From: an uncultured Acidobacteriota bacterium
GTDB taxonomy: Bacteria; Acidobacteriota; Thermoanaerobaculia; UBA5066
Length of the DNA stretch: 42,010 bases
NCBI GenBank assembly: GCA_937888435.1
Contig: CALAQS010000326.1
Location: 1-42,010 of the forward strand
Reading direction: 5' to 3'
The notes under the pieces were generated by a model. That model saw only the letters and a list, made by a program, of their open reading frames with translations, had not been told where the DNA came from and did no database searches. Made by a program: the position numbers and the translations under genes. Every line of letters begins with the position of its first letter. Position 1 is the first letter of the stretch. Positions 16,367 to 25,697 of this stretch are shown here, piece by piece.

Positions 16367-18525
16367 CCTCGGTTTTCCACGGCCGGAGCGCTTTCGAGCG
16401 CCTTCATGCCGGCCTCGGCGGCCTTGTGGGGGTCGCTCGCGGGCGCCGTGTTCCTCAGGACTTCCTCGTAAAGCCGCCGCGCGTCCGAAAGGCGTCCCGC
16501 GGTTCCGTAGAGCGCCGCGAGGCCGAGGCGCGCCTGGTCCGCCTGCGAGGAGACCGGGGCCTTGAGGAGGAGCTCCTCGTAGAGCGTGGTCGCGCGGAGC
16601 GCGTTCTGGGCCCTCTCGGCGCCGCGGGCGAGCCGGAGGGTCGCCCGAACGCTCACGTCCGGGTCGCCTGCGCGCGCCGCTTCCTCGAAGACGCGTTCGG
16701 CGGCGTCGCTCTGTCCGAGCGTGTCGAGGACGTCGCCCTTTTTCAGAAGAGCCTCGCCGCGCGACGCGGGAATCTCGATCAGCGCCTCGAGGGCCTTGAG
16801 CGCGCGCGATTTGTCCTGCGTCTTGACGGCGAGGTCGGCGATCGTCGAAAGAAGGACGGCGCGGGACTCGGTCCGCGCCGTCCGGGAGGCGGCGTCCTCG
16901 TAGAACGTGAGGGCGGCAGGCGCCCCGCCCTCGCGCTCGAGGAGCGCCCCGCGCTCCAGCACGCGCTCGAGAGTGACGTCCCCGCCCGCGCTCGGGCGGC
17001 CCGGCGCGACGGCGAGGACCGGCGCCGTCGCGGGAGCCGGCCCGCGCTCTCCCGACGGAAAGTGCGGTGCCCGCTTCGCCCACCACACGCCGACGATGGC
17101 GAGCGCGGCGACGACGAAAGCCGCGGTGAGGAGGCTCGCGCGGTTCGTCTTCTCGCGCGGGATGGAAGGGACGGTGCGCGGCATCCCACCCGCGCTGAAA
17201 GGCACGGCGCGCGTCGCGAATCCGGATGTCGGCTCGCCGCCCGAGAGAAGAGAGGCGATCTGCCCCTGCATATACGGGTCGGGCGGCGTGAGGGCCTGCA
17301 ACTTCCGGAAAAAGCGCATGAGGTTCAGAAAATCGTGTTCGAGGCGGTAGAGCTTCGCGAGCTGAAGGAGGAGGGCGAGGTTGTCGGGGTCCTTTTTCAG
17401 CGCCTCCTCCAGTTCGCGGATGCGCGCGTTGTCGAGCGGCGTCTCGCGCTGCCCGGCGCGCCCCGCAGCGGTGCGCAAGAGCGTCTGGGCGGCGGGGTCG
17501 TCCGGCGTGCAGGCGACCGTCCGGTACGCCGCCCAGAGCGCTTCCTCGGGGCGCGCGTTCGCGTCCGAGAGCAGGCGTTCGGCGGAGGCGGTGGACTCCC
17601 TGGCCAGCCGACTGTTGCGCTCGGCGACGAAGGCGGCGGGATTCTGGAGGAACGTCCGGAAGAGGACTCCCGGCCGCGTGCCGCCCTCCTTCTCGTAGAG
17701 GGTATCCAGGGCGTCGCACGCGGCGTTCGCGCTCGCGAAGCGCCGGGAGCGATCCTTCGCATGGAGCTTTCTGAGAAACGTGTCGACGGAAGGAGGAATC
17801 GACGGGTCGAGAAGTGAGGGCAGGTCGGGCTCGACGTCCGCGACGCGGCGGAGGGAGGACGCGATGGAGTCGGCCGTGAAAGGGTTGTACCCGCAGAGGA
17901 GCTCGTAGAGGACGGTCCCCATCGAGAAAAGGTCGGTCCGCGCGTCCAGCTCCTCCCCACGCGCCTGCTCGGGCGACATGTGCGCGGGCGTGCCGACCAC
18001 CGTGCCCGTGTGCGTGAGGCGCGTGAGGTGCGCGGCGTGGCTGATCCCGAAGTCGCCGATCTTCACGCACCCTTCGCGCGTCCACATGATGTTCTGCGGC
18101 TTGATGTCGCGGTGGATGACGCCCTTCGCGTGAGCCGCCGCGAGCCCGGTGAGGGCCTCCCGCGTGACGAAGAGCGCGATCTCCCAGGGGAAGCGGCCGG
18201 ACTGTTTCCTGAGGCCGTTCAGCTCGCCGCCGTCCACGTATTCCATGACGATGTACGCCTGCTCCGGCGTGGGGCTGCAATCCACGAGCTCGACGATGTT
18301 CGGGTGCTTGAGGGAGATCTGGATCCGGATCTCGTGGAAAAAGCGGTCGAGGAAGTCGGGATCCGTGGCGATGTGCGGCAGGATTTTCTTGAGCGCGACC
18401 GTCCTGCCGGACTTCTCGTCCACAGCCTCGAAGATTTCCGCCATGCCGCCGAGCGCGATCCTGCGCATGATTCGGTAGTGGTCGATGCGCTCGAGCGGCC
18501 GCGACGAACCCGCCTCAAAAGACAT
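16363..18525 (-). CDS. Membrane Ser/Thr protein kinase with C-terminal TPR-like repeats
   Basis: 720 residues from ATG 18525. An N-terminal Hanks-type kinase domain (about 16-280) has a Gly-rich loop ([13 protein letters not shown]), ATP-binding Lys46 (VALKK), catalytic loop HRDIKPQN (Asp140), DFG (158-160) and [10 protein letters not shown] in the activation segment. All catalytic residues are present. A region with helical repeats follows, a single TM at about 463-482, then a second run of TPR-like helices (about 505-710) with [18 protein letters not shown] and [20 protein letters not shown]. With the kinase in the cytoplasm, the C-terminal TPR part would face the periplasm. It heads a set with yjbQ. 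A TAAGAT box 8 bases before the ATG predicts a leaderless transcript. Confidence 0.93.
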   Translation of the reverse strand: MSFEAGSSRPLERIDHYRIMRRIALGGMAEIFEAVDEKSGRTVALKKILPHIATDPDFLDRFFHEIRIQISLKHPNIVELVDCSPTPEQAYIVMEYVDGGELNGLRKQSGRFPWEIALFVTREALTGLAAAHAKGVIHRDIKPQNIMWTREGCVKIGDFGISHAAHLTRLTHTGTVVGTPAHMSPEQARGEELDARTDLFSMGTVLYELLCGYNPFTADSIASSLRRVADVEPDLPSLLDPSIPPSVDTFLRKLHAKDRSRRFASANAACDALDTLYEKEGGTRPGVLFRTFLQNPAAFVAERNSRLARESTASAERLLSDANARPEEALWAAYRTVACTPDDPAAQTLLRTAAGRAGQRETPLDNARIRELEEALKKDPDNLALLLQLAKLYRLEHDFLNLMRFFRKLQALTPPDPYMQGQIASLLSGGEPTSGFATRAVPFSAGGMPRTVPSIPREKTNRASLLTAAFVVAALAIVGVWWAKRAPHFPSGERGPAPATAPVLAVAPGRPSAGGDVTLERVLERGALLEREGGAPAALTFYEDAASRTARTESRAVLLSTIADLAVKTQDKSRALKALEALIEIPASRGEALLKKGDVLDTLGQSDAAERVFEEAARAGDPDVSVRATLRLARGAERAQNALRATTLYEELLLKAPVSSQADQARLGLAALYGTAGRLSDARRLYEEVLRNTAPASDPHKAAEAGMKALESAPAVENRG

Positions 18526-18533
18526 CTATCCGA

Positions 18534-18539
18534 ATCTTA
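18534..18539 (-). promoter_or_regulatory. -10 box TAAGAT of the Ser/Thr kinase gene
   Basis: On the minus strand TAAGAT is followed by 8 bases and the ATG at 18525. There is no Shine-Dalgarno sequence between. Confidence 0.5.
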
Positions 18540-18614
18540 CGCGCGGGCCGGCATGATCCGGGGAGGGGGTGGACGCCCTCGCGGATAGGGATTCCCGTCC
18601 GCCAGAAGGACTGA

Positions 18615-18620
18615 TATCTT
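18615..18620 (+). promoter_or_regulatory. -10 box TATCTT of the fur-family gene
   Basis: TATCTT is followed by 6 bases and the GTG at 18627. No Fur-box-like 19-bp palindrome is obvious around it, so autoregulation cannot be read from the sequence. Confidence 0.4.
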
Positions 18621-18626
18621 TGGCGG

Positions 18627-19103
18627 GTGAATCAATACGCGGACGAACGCCGGGTCTTCGACGACTTTCTGCGAAAAAAGGGTCTGAAGGTCACGCGCGA
18701 GAGGACCGCCCTCTTCGACGAGATCTTCTCGGCCCACCGGCATTTCGACGCGGAGGATCTCGTGATCCGCATGCGCGACCGCGGAACGAAGGTCAGCCGC
18801 GCGACGATCTACCGGACGCTCGAGCTTCTTCACGGGTGCGGCCTCGTGGGGCGCGTGCGGCTGAACGAGGAGAAGTATCGCTACGAAAGGCTTCGCAAGG
18901 GCGAGCACCACGACCACCTCGTATGCTCGAGCTGCGGCAGGGTCATCGAGTTCATCGACGCAGCCATCGAGAAACGCCAGGAGGCCGTCTGCAGGGAGCA
19001 TGACTTCGTCGCGACGTCGCACTCTCATCAGATCCGCGGCCTTTGCGCCGCGTGCCGCAAAGCGGCCGCGAAACCCGCCGGAAGGGCTCCCGGCGCAGCC
19101 TGA
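18627..19103 (+). CDS. Fur-family metal-dependent transcriptional regulator
   Basis: 158 residues from GTG 18627. The winged helix lies at about 15-85 (GLKVTRERTALFDEIFSAHRHF, then VSRATIYRTLELL, the recognition helix). The dimerisation domain contains the metal-site His cluster GEHHDHLVC and two structural zinc pairs, CSSC and CAAC. The order and spacing fit Fur itself better than Zur or PerR, but the sensed metal cannot be fixed by eye. Nearby iron-rich genes (cytochrome, FeS proteins) lie 6 kb away and are not evidently linked. It ends 7 bases before the convergent lytic transglycosylase gene. Confidence 0.93.
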   Translation: MNQYADERRVFDDFLRKKGLKVTRERTALFDEIFSAHRHFDAEDLVIRMRDRGTKVSRATIYRTLELLHGCGLVGRVRLNEEKYRYERLRKGEHHDHLVCSSCGRVIEFIDAAIEKRQEAVCREHDFVATSHSHQIRGLCAACRKAAAKPAGRAPGAA

Positions 19104-19110
19104 GGACCGG

Positions 19111-21273
19111 TCAGGGCCTCGGCTCGGCTGTCGGAGGCGACGCGACGGGCGGCGCTCCCTCGAGCGGGAAGCCGTAAAGGGCGGCGTAGCTGCCTTGGTA
19201 GAACAGGACGTGATTGACGTAGAGGCGCGTTTCTCCGAACGGGATCGACTCTAGGAACTCGTCTTCCGGCGCGAGGCCCGAGGCCTTTTTCCACGCGCGG
19301 ACGCGCCCCGGCCCCGCGTTATACGCCGCGAGCGCCGCGACGGTGTCGCCCGGGAAAGCATCGAGGAGCTGTCTGAGGTAGCGCGCGCCCAGGCGAAGGT
19401 TGGCGCCGGGGTCGTTGAGGTCCGGGCGTCCCTTCCCGTTCTCCTTCCGGTAGAGCAGGCGGCCGGTCGACGGCATGACCTGCATGAGACCGAGGGCGCC
19501 CGAGCGCGACCTCGCGTTCTCGGTGAAGACGCTCTCCTGCCGGATGAGGCCGAAGAGGAGCGAGGCGGGCACGCCCGCGGCGCGCGCGGCCTCTGCGATC
19601 CGGTCCGCCTCCGCGAGCGGGTAATACGCGCTCCGCGCTTCCGGAGGCACGGCACCCTCCTCCGGAGTCCCCAGCTCCGGATAACGCCTTTTCAGGATGG
19701 CGGCAGCGCGCCGGTGGTTGCCGCTGGCCGAGGCCGTACGGCCCGCGAAGAGCGGGTCGAGCGAGCCCTCGCTTTCGGCGGCGTCCTCGGCCAGGCCGGG
19801 AAAGCCGCACCGGAGAAGCTCCCGCGAAGGCGCGCCCGGCACGCCGGAAGTGTCCTCCGAGTCCACGGGGACGACGGCGGGCGGCGCGGCCGGCAGCGTG
19901 ACGCCGAGCGCGGCGGCGGCCCACCGCGCGTAGAGGTCGGGGACGGTGCCCGGTACGAGCCCCGCGTAAAGCGCCTTCGCGGTGTTCGCGTCGCCGCCTC
20001 GCTCGTGGGCGCGCGCGGACCAGTACGTCGCCCGGCGCTTCAGGAACACCGTACGGTACGCCGTGATCTGCTCGTCGAGGAGGCGCGCGGCGCCCGCGAA
20101 GTCGTGGGCCATGTAATGCGTCCAGGCCTCGGCGAACCACTCCGATGCGCCGGCCTCGGTTGCGGGGTCGAGGCTCACGAGGGGCGTTAGGAGGCGGCGG
20201 GCCTCCTCGGCGTGAGCGGTTCTGAAGGCGAGACGGGTTCCGGTGTCGAGAAGCCGCCGGCGGTCCTCTTCGGACAGTGGCCGCGCGAGGAGCGCGTCGA
20301 GACGTGCGAGGCGTTCTGACGCGGCCGCCTTTTCCTTCTCGGAGACTGGGGCGGGAGACGTCGCGGGCCGGACAGCTCGTGCGCGGCGGGCGCGGCGTGC
20401 GCGGTGCGCACGGCGCGCCCGCGAGGATTCAGGCGTGCCGAGGAGGCTCGTCTCGACGAGCCACGAGAGTGCGGAGATGTGGAGCGCGGCCGCCTCGCCG
20501 AGCGGGGCTTCCCGTAGGCGCGCGAGGAGGCGCTTGGCGTCGCGCGGACTTCCCGCGACGAGCCAGGCATCGGCAGCCGCGGGAATCGAGGCGGCGGGCG
20601 GACTGGCGCCGAGCGAGCGCAGGAGCGCGGACGCCGCCTTCGGATCGCGGCTCACGAGCGCGCGTGCCCTTTTTAAGCGAATGTCGGCGGGCGCCGTGCG
20701 CACAGCCGCGTCGAAGGCGTCGCGGGTGGCGTCGTCGAAGAAGTCGGCGGCGCGCGCGGGTGCGTCGGGAAAGACGGCCGCGAGCTCGACGAGGCGCTGG
20801 CGGCCGGCTTCGCCGCCGAGAACACGCGCATCGGCCAGCGCGCGCGCGATGAAGGCTCGCGGCCGAGAGGGGGGCGGCGCCGGTTGGGCGAGAAGCGCGC
20901 CGCGCACGGACGCGCGCTCTTCGGGGCTCGCGGCGAGACGCGCGGCCACCCCGAGCGCGATGCGCGCGAACGGCTCGCCGGGCTCTTTCGCCGCGAACGC
21001 GAGGAGCGCGCTCACGCCCGTCGTCTTCGGGGCGAGCCCGGCCGCGAGGGCGATCCACGGGGGCAGGCCGGAGAGCCCGAGAGACGACGCGTCGAGGCCC
21101 GCGACGAGAGACGCGGCGGAGCCGTCCTCCCGCGTGAGAGCGGCCGACGCGGCGCGCAGCCGCTCGCGCACGACCTCCGGCTCCCGTGGGGCCTCCGGCG
21201 TGTCGGGAGAGGCCGCCCGGGCAGCGCCCTCTAGGGCGAGCGCGCTCGCGAGAAGGAAAACCCGGAGGATCAG
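19111..21273 (-). CDS. slt: Periplasmic soluble lytic transglycosylase (SLT family)
   Basis: I extend the gene to CTG 21273. This adds LILRVFLLASALALEG, a normal signal peptide, directly after the upstream gene's stop. The first GTG in frame (21171) would give 686 residues without any export signal. With the CTG start it is 720 residues. The body (about 35-550) is an all-helical, Ala-rich superhelix with TPR-like repeats, as in Slt70. The C-terminal catalytic domain (about 565-690) has LIRQESVFTENARSRSGA with the catalytic Glu, GLMQVMP, and YNAGPGRVRAW. It cleaves murein with 1,6-anhydro product formation and is probably used in wall turnover. The start lies 4 bases after the GAF protein's stop, so the two form an operon. 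Confidence 0.88.
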   Translation of the reverse strand: MILRVFLLASALALEGAARAASPDTPEAPREPEVVRERLRAASAALTREDGSAASLVAGLDASSLGLSGLPPWIALAAGLAPKTTGVSALLAFAAKEPGEPFARIALGVAARLAASPEERASVRGALLAQPAPPPSRPRAFIARALADARVLGGEAGRQRLVELAAVFPDAPARAADFFDDATRDAFDAAVRTAPADIRLKRARALVSRDPKAASALLRSLGASPPAASIPAAADAWLVAGSPRDAKRLLARLREAPLGEAAALHISALSWLVETSLLGTPESSRARRAHRARRARRARAVRPATSPAPVSEKEKAAASERLARLDALLARPLSEEDRRRLLDTGTRLAFRTAHAEEARRLLTPLVSLDPATEAGASEWFAEAWTHYMAHDFAGAARLLDEQITAYRTVFLKRRATYWSARAHERGGDANTAKALYAGLVPGTVPDLYARWAAAALGVTLPAAPPAVVPVDSEDTSGVPGAPSRELLRCGFPGLAEDAAESEGSLDPLFAGRTASASGNHRRAAAILKRRYPELGTPEEGAVPPEARSAYYPLAEADRIAEAARAAGVPASLLFGLIRQESVFTENARSRSGALGLMQVMPSTGRLLYRKENGKGRPDLNDPGANLRLGARYLRQLLDAFPGDTVAALAAYNAGPGRVRAWKKASGLAPEDEFLESIPFGETRLYVNHVLFYQGSYAALYGFPLEGAPPVASPPTAEPRP

Positions 21274-21277
21274 CGGC

Positions 21278-22876
21278 TCAGCTCACCGAGCCGAGCGCTT
21301 CGGTCCGCCCGTCGGCGAGGATGCGCACGAGCTCGTCGTGGAAGAAGTTCGTGTCCTGTCGGACGTTGGCGGGCGTGCGCTCGTCGTAAACCTGTCGGCT
21401 TCTTTCGATGTCGTCCTTGAGGCGCTCGTAGAGGTCTTTGGCGGCGCGGCCGTCTTCGACTTTCTTCTCGTTGTAGAGCTTGATCTCCGAGATGAGGAGA
21501 CGGGCGAGGCGGCGCGCGTCGTCGAGCGCACGCTGCGGGTTGTCGGCCGCCACGGCGCGGCTGCGGGGCACGAAGCCCGAGATCGGTCGGGGGGAACTCG
21601 CCAGGTCTCGTGGCGGCATGACGGCTGACGTGGTGCGGACCGGCTTCTGCGCCGTCACGTCGCCCTCCGGGACGCGTCCAGACGCGCGCAGGGCCTCGAA
21701 CGCGCCGGTGAAATCGCCTGTCGAGGCGTTTGCGAGCGGCGACGAGGCAGGCCCGGGCAGGGGCGGCGGCGCGGGCGCGACGGCGGGAGCGGAAGGGAAT
21801 GACGGGAACGAAGGCGGAGGGGGAGCGGGTGCCGCTCCGATCGTGGGAATCGCGCTCGTCAGCCCGGGGTCGGACGAGAAGGAGCGGATCCCCTGAGGGA
21901 TTCGCGTCTTGGCCGCCTCCTCGATGGCACGCAGGGCCTCGCCGGCGTCGGTCGACCTCGAGCGCGTCGGCGCCGCGGCCGGCACCGCGGCCGGCGAAGG
22001 GGCCGGTACCGGAGCGGGCGGGGCGGCGGAAGGGGTCGCGAACTCGAAGTCGGCAACCGGCGCGCGCATCGTCACGCCCGGTGGCTCGAAGCGCGGGATC
22101 GCCTCGCCGGTGGGCGTGAGGGAGGGAGACGGGATCTTCTTGCGCGCGGCCAGGAGATCCACGGCGAGCCCGGTCACGAACGTGAGGACCTCGACGGCGG
22201 CCTCGTTCAGGCGGCCCTCCTCGCCCGGAAGCTCGTCCGCGCAAACGATGCCCGCGAGCCGGTCTCGGATCACCATGGGGACGAGGAGCGTGCGTGCGGG
22301 CGCCTGTCCGGAGAGGGCGCGGCGGAGCGGAGCGGACTCGTCGGGGGGCTCGGCGAGCATGGAGCGCTGCGACTTGAGCAGCGCCGCGACGAACGGATCG
22401 TCCTCGCCGCCGAGGTCGAGCGCGCGCACGGCCTCGTCGCGTCCGCCGGACGCGTCGAAGCCAACGGACTTCCACCCGGTGAGCCGGTCGTTGCGCAAAA
22501 CGAGAAGGGCCACGCGCGAGGCATGCGCGTTCACGCGCGTGAGAAAGCGCGAGAGGACGTCGACCTGTGAGCGGGCCGACTCGATCGCGGCGAGCGACCC
22601 GCGCACGACGGTCCAGTCGGCCTGCGGCGCGCCCGGAGCGGCGGCGGCCGCGGGCGGAGGCGCCGGGGGGATCACGTCCTCGAGCATCAGCGACACGAGG
22701 TCCTCGGGGAGGAGCGGCTTGGCGTGCGCCGGGATCTTGTCCGAGAGGGTCGTGAGAAGCGCCTCGATGTCTCGCCGCGCGTCCACGAGCGACGACTTCC
22801 ACGCCGCGAGGTGATCCTCGAGATGCGTGGAGAGCGATTCGATCAAGCGGCGTGTCGCGGCGGGGTCGACCGGCAT
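21278..22876 (-). CDS. GAF-domain protein with Ala/Pro-rich linker and conserved C-terminal helix
   Basis: 532 residues from ATG 22876, with AGGAGA 3-4 bases upstream. N-terminal helical part 5-70, Pro/Ala linker 71-85, GAF-like domain about 95-245 (RVALLVLRNDRLTGWKSVGF; MVIRDRLAGIVCADE), and a low-complexity Ala/Pro/Ser linker of about 150 residues. The C-terminal helical segment (about 455-530) reads ARRLARLLISEIKLYNEKKV, followed by DLYERLKDDIERSRQVYDER. I recall the same C-terminal motif on several acidobacterial proteins with different N-termini, so it may be a shared interaction module; this is recollection. No catalytic domain is visible. It is co-transcribed with slt. Confidence 0.7.
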   Translation of the reverse strand: MPVDPAATRRLIESLSTHLEDHLAAWKSSLVDARRDIEALLTTLSDKIPAHAKPLLPEDLVSLMLEDVIPPAPPPAAAAAPGAPQADWTVVRGSLAAIESARSQVDVLSRFLTRVNAHASRVALLVLRNDRLTGWKSVGFDASGGRDEAVRALDLGGEDDPFVAALLKSQRSMLAEPPDESAPLRRALSGQAPARTLLVPMVIRDRLAGIVCADELPGEEGRLNEAAVEVLTFVTGLAVDLLAARKKIPSPSLTPTGEAIPRFEPPGVTMRAPVADFEFATPSAAPPAPVPAPSPAAVPAAAPTRSRSTDAGEALRAIEEAAKTRIPQGIRSFSSDPGLTSAIPTIGAAPAPPPPSFPSFPSAPAVAPAPPPLPGPASSPLANASTGDFTGAFEALRASGRVPEGDVTAQKPVRTTSAVMPPRDLASSPRPISGFVPRSRAVAADNPQRALDDARRLARLLISEIKLYNEKKVEDGRAAKDLYERLKDDIERSRQVYDERTPANVRQDTNFFHDELVRILADGRTEALGSVS

Positions 22877-22926
22877 ACGTCTCCTGACGGCGCCATCGCG
22901 GGGGCCTTCGGCGTCGTGTTCACGGC

Positions 22927-22932
22927 ATTATA
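22927..22932 (-). promoter_or_regulatory. Consensus -10 box TATAAT for the GAF/slt operon
   Basis: The minus strand carries a perfect TATAAT about 50 bases before the ATG at 22876, leaving a leader of roughly 43 bases with AGGAGA before the start. No good -35 match is visible. Confidence 0.55.
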
Positions 22933-22971
22933 TTCGGACAGCGCCATGAAACGGGACCCCGAAGAGGCACG

Positions 22972-23000
22972 TTGACCTTGGGCGCCGCCGCCTCTAGCAT
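22972..23000 (+). promoter_or_regulatory. Sigma-70 promoter of the rpsU-mutS2-dnaG-rpoD operon
   Basis: TTGACC, 17 bases, TAGCAT: five of six matches at -35, four of six at -10, and ideal spacing. The start is expected near 23007, giving a leader of about 67 bases before rpsU. Confidence 0.6.
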
Positions 23001-23073
23001 GTGGAGTTTGCCCAAGCCCTCGGGAACGGCGGGTTCCACGGGCATTCGGGGCCGGAGAGGAGGGAGATCCGAA

Positions 23074-23280
23074 GTGCCGTTGATCCACGTCAAGGAAGAC
23101 GAATCGTTCGAAAACGCCCTGCGCCGATTCAAGCGCAAGTGCGAGAAATCCGGAATCCTCTCCGAGCTCAAGAAGCGTCAGCACTACGAGAAGCCCTCGG
23201 CCAAGCGCAAGCGCAAGGCCATCGCCGCCCGCAAGAAGATGCTCCGCAAGCTGGCTGAAGAGCGACGCACGGGGATGTAG
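23074..23280 (+). CDS. rpsU: Ribosomal protein bS21
   Basis: GTG 23074 follows GGAGAGGAGGGAG by about 7 bases, giving 68 residues, the normal bS21 size. It begins [20 protein letters not shown], the standard N-terminus, and has the basic tail [16 protein letters not shown]. The open frame extends upstream to 22972, but that part overlaps the promoter. bS21 sits by the anti-Shine-Dalgarno region of 16S rRNA. First gene of the macromolecular-synthesis operon. Confidence 0.96.
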   Translation: MPLIHVKEDESFENALRRFKRKCEKSGILSELKKRQHYEKPSAKRKRKAIAARKKMLRKLAEERRTGM

Positions 23281-23291
23281 ATTCCCGTCCC

Positions 23292-25697
23292 GTGAGTCAT
23301 TCTGAGCTCGACTGGCCCGGCGCGCTTCGGCTCGCCGGGCGTTTTTGTGCCACGGAGCGCGGGCGCGACCGGCTCTTAGGCGCTGCGCCGTCGCCGGACG
23401 CGTTCGAGGTCGTGCGCCGGCTCGGGGTGACGCGGGACCTCGTCCTCCGGCGCGCCCTCCGGCCCCCGGTGCCGCTCGGCGGGCTCGACGAAGGCGCGCC
23501 CCTGGTCTCACGACTTGGCCCGCAGGGCCGCGCGCTCGCGCCGGAGGACATCCTCGACCTCTTCCTTCTCGTCGAGCGGGCGGAAGGCGCTCGCACCGCG
23601 GTTCCCGTGCCCGACCTCGAGCTCTCCCACCTCGCCGACCTCCTTTTTCCTCTCGCGTCGTTCGAGGACCTTCTCGGCGAGCGCGAGCCCACGTTCGAGC
23701 CCGACGGGCGCATCAAGGACACGGCGTCCGCGCGCCTTTACGCGATCCGCTCGTCGATCCAGCGCCTGCGCAAGGAAGTCGTCAGAAAGCTCGAGGAGGT
23801 CGCACGGACGCATCCGGATGCGCTCACGGGCGGGTACGTCACCGAGAAGGGCGGGCGCTACTGCCTGCCCGTGCGCACGGACCGTCGCGAGCTGGTGGGA
23901 GGGCTTCTGCACGAGCGGTCGGGTTCGGGCCAGACGATCTTCGTCGAACCGCTCGCTGTCATCGAGGACAACAACGCCCTCGCGGAGGCAGTCGAGGAGG
24001 AGCGCGAGGAGCTGTACCGCATCCTGGTGGCGCTCACGGCGCGGTTCTCTTCGCGGCGCGAGGACCTCCTCGCCGCCGTCGAGGTGCTGACCGAGGTGGA
24101 CGCGTATCAGGCGCGCGCGGAATTCTCGTCCTGCGTCGCGGGCGTTTTCCCCGACTTTTCGGACCGGCTCGTCCTTCGGGGGGCGCGCCATCCCCTTCTC
24201 GACCGGCGCCTCGCGGATCTCCGTGCGGACGTCTTCGGAGAGCTCGAGGAACGCCACGCCGACGCGGTGCCGCTGGACCTCGAGCTGCCCGAGGGATCGC
24301 GCCTTCTCCTCCTGTCCGGCCCGAACGCGGGCGGCAAGAGCGTCGCGATGAAAACCGTCGGCCTCTTCGCGCTCCTCGCGCAGTCGGGCTTCGCGATCCC
24401 GGCCGCGGCGGGCTCGGCGCTCCCCGTGTTCGACAAGGTACTCGTCGTCGCGGGCGACGCGCAGGATCTCCTCGGCGACCTCTCGTCGTTCGCGGCGGCG
24501 ATGACGCGCACGGCACGCGTCCTCGCCGAGGCGACGCCGAGGAGCCTCGTGCTCGTCGACGAGCTCGGCAGCGGCACGGACCCCGACGAAGGCGCCGCGC
24601 TCGCGATCGCCGTGCTGGAGGAGGATCTCGCGCGAGGGGGCGTCACGGTGGCCACGACGCACCTGGCGGTCGTGAAGGAGTGGGCGCAGGACCGGCCCGG
24701 GGTTCTCTCGGCGGCGATGGAGTTCGACGAGAAGGCCGGCCGGCCCACGTTCCGCATACGCTCGGGCGCGAGCGGGCGCTCGCGCGCGCTCGCCGTGGCG
24801 GAGAAGGCGGGCCTGCCGGCGCGGGTCCTTTCGGCCGCGAAAAAGCGCCTCGGCGCGAAATGGGAAGCGGCTGACGCGGCGCTCACGCGCCTGGATACCG
24901 AGACGCGCCGCGCCCGCGAAGAGGGGGACAAGGCGAAGCTGGCCGCCCAGAAGGCCGGCGCGCGTCTCGTCGACCTCGAGAAGGAGCGCGCCGAACTCGC
25001 CGTCGAACGGGCGCGCGTGAAGGAAAAAGCGAAGGAGCAGATCGACCGGGCGCTCGCGATGCTGCGCGAGAAGACCCGGCAGGAGCTCGAGCGCATGCGC
25101 GAGGATCTGAAGGCGGGCCGCTCGATCTCGAGGGGCGCGCTCATGACCGTCACGCAGTCGGCGCGCGAGGCCGCACTCTCTCTCTTCGGGGGGGACGAAG
25201 AGCCTCCGCTCGAGGTCGGGCCCGTGGCCGTCGGAATGGAAGTCCGTGTCGCCAGCCTCGGCACGTCCGGTCGGCTCCTCGCGCTCGACGCGGCCCGGGG
25301 CGTGGCCGAAGTCGAGGTGAAGGGCAAGCGTCTCAAGGTGGCAGCTGCCGCCCTGTCCCCGGCCCCGGCAGGCCATGCGGTTCCGGTCCGGACCGCCGCC
25401 CTCGCGTCGAACCGGGCGGCGACTCCCCCGGTGCCACTTTCCGGGGTCGTCGCCACGGCGGAGGTCGTCCTCGTCGGCCAGCGCGTCGACGAAGCCCTGC
25501 CCGTCGTGGAGAAGGCGATCAACGACGCGCTTCTCTCCGGCAAGGCGGCGCTGCGCCTCGTTCACGGCCACGGCACGGGCCGCCTGGCGGCGGCCGTGCG
25601 CGAGTTCCTCCAAACCCATCCCGGGGTCGCGTCGTATCGCTGGGGCGACGCGCAGGAAGGCGGCCAGGCGGTCACGATCGCGAGGCTGGATGTCTGA
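23292..25697 (+). CDS. mutS2: MutS2 ATPase with C-terminal Smr domain
   Basis: 801 residues, GTG 23292, 11 bases after rpsU. Core and clamp helices fill 1-320. Walker A SGPNAGGKS is near 342-350, Walker B LVLVDELGSGTD near 418-430, and ATTHL follows. A coiled coil (about 520-630) is followed by a beta-barrel-like stretch and the Smr domain (about 715-800). MutS2 suppresses homologous recombination or acts in ribosome-collision rescue, depending on the organism. In the Smr domain HGHGTG is intact, but the usual LDLRG entry motif reads VVLVGQ, so its Asp and Arg are missing and nuclease activity is doubtful. Its presence between rpsU and dnaG differs from the classical operon. The stop overlaps dnaG by 8 bases. 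Confidence 0.95.
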   Translation: MSHSELDWPGALRLAGRFCATERGRDRLLGAAPSPDAFEVVRRLGVTRDLVLRRALRPPVPLGGLDEGAPLVSRLGPQGRALAPEDILDLFLLVERAEGARTAVPVPDLELSHLADLLFPLASFEDLLGEREPTFEPDGRIKDTASARLYAIRSSIQRLRKEVVRKLEEVARTHPDALTGGYVTEKGGRYCLPVRTDRRELVGGLLHERSGSGQTIFVEPLAVIEDNNALAEAVEEEREELYRILVALTARFSSRREDLLAAVEVLTEVDAYQARAEFSSCVAGVFPDFSDRLVLRGARHPLLDRRLADLRADVFGELEERHADAVPLDLELPEGSRLLLLSGPNAGGKSVAMKTVGLFALLAQSGFAIPAAAGSALPVFDKVLVVAGDAQDLLGDLSSFAAAMTRTARVLAEATPRSLVLVDELGSGTDPDEGAALAIAVLEEDLARGGVTVATTHLAVVKEWAQDRPGVLSAAMEFDEKAGRPTFRIRSGASGRSRALAVAEKAGLPARVLSAAKKRLGAKWEAADAALTRLDTETRRAREEGDKAKLAAQKAGARLVDLEKERAELAVERARVKEKAKEQIDRALAMLREKTRQELERMREDLKAGRSISRGALMTVTQSAREAALSLFGGDEEPPLEVGPVAVGMEVRVASLGTSGRLLALDAARGVAEVEVKGKRLKVAAAALSPAPAGHAVPVRTAALASNRAATPPVPLSGVVATAEVVLVGQRVDEALPVVEKAINDALLSGKAALRLVHGHGTGRLAAAVREFLQTHPGVASYRWGDAQEGGQAVTIARLDV

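Noticed and set aside
16367-18280. Upstream extension of the yjbQ frame
   Set aside because: It runs through the Ser/Thr kinase gene; yjbQ starts at ATG 16366 with an ATGA overlap and normal length.
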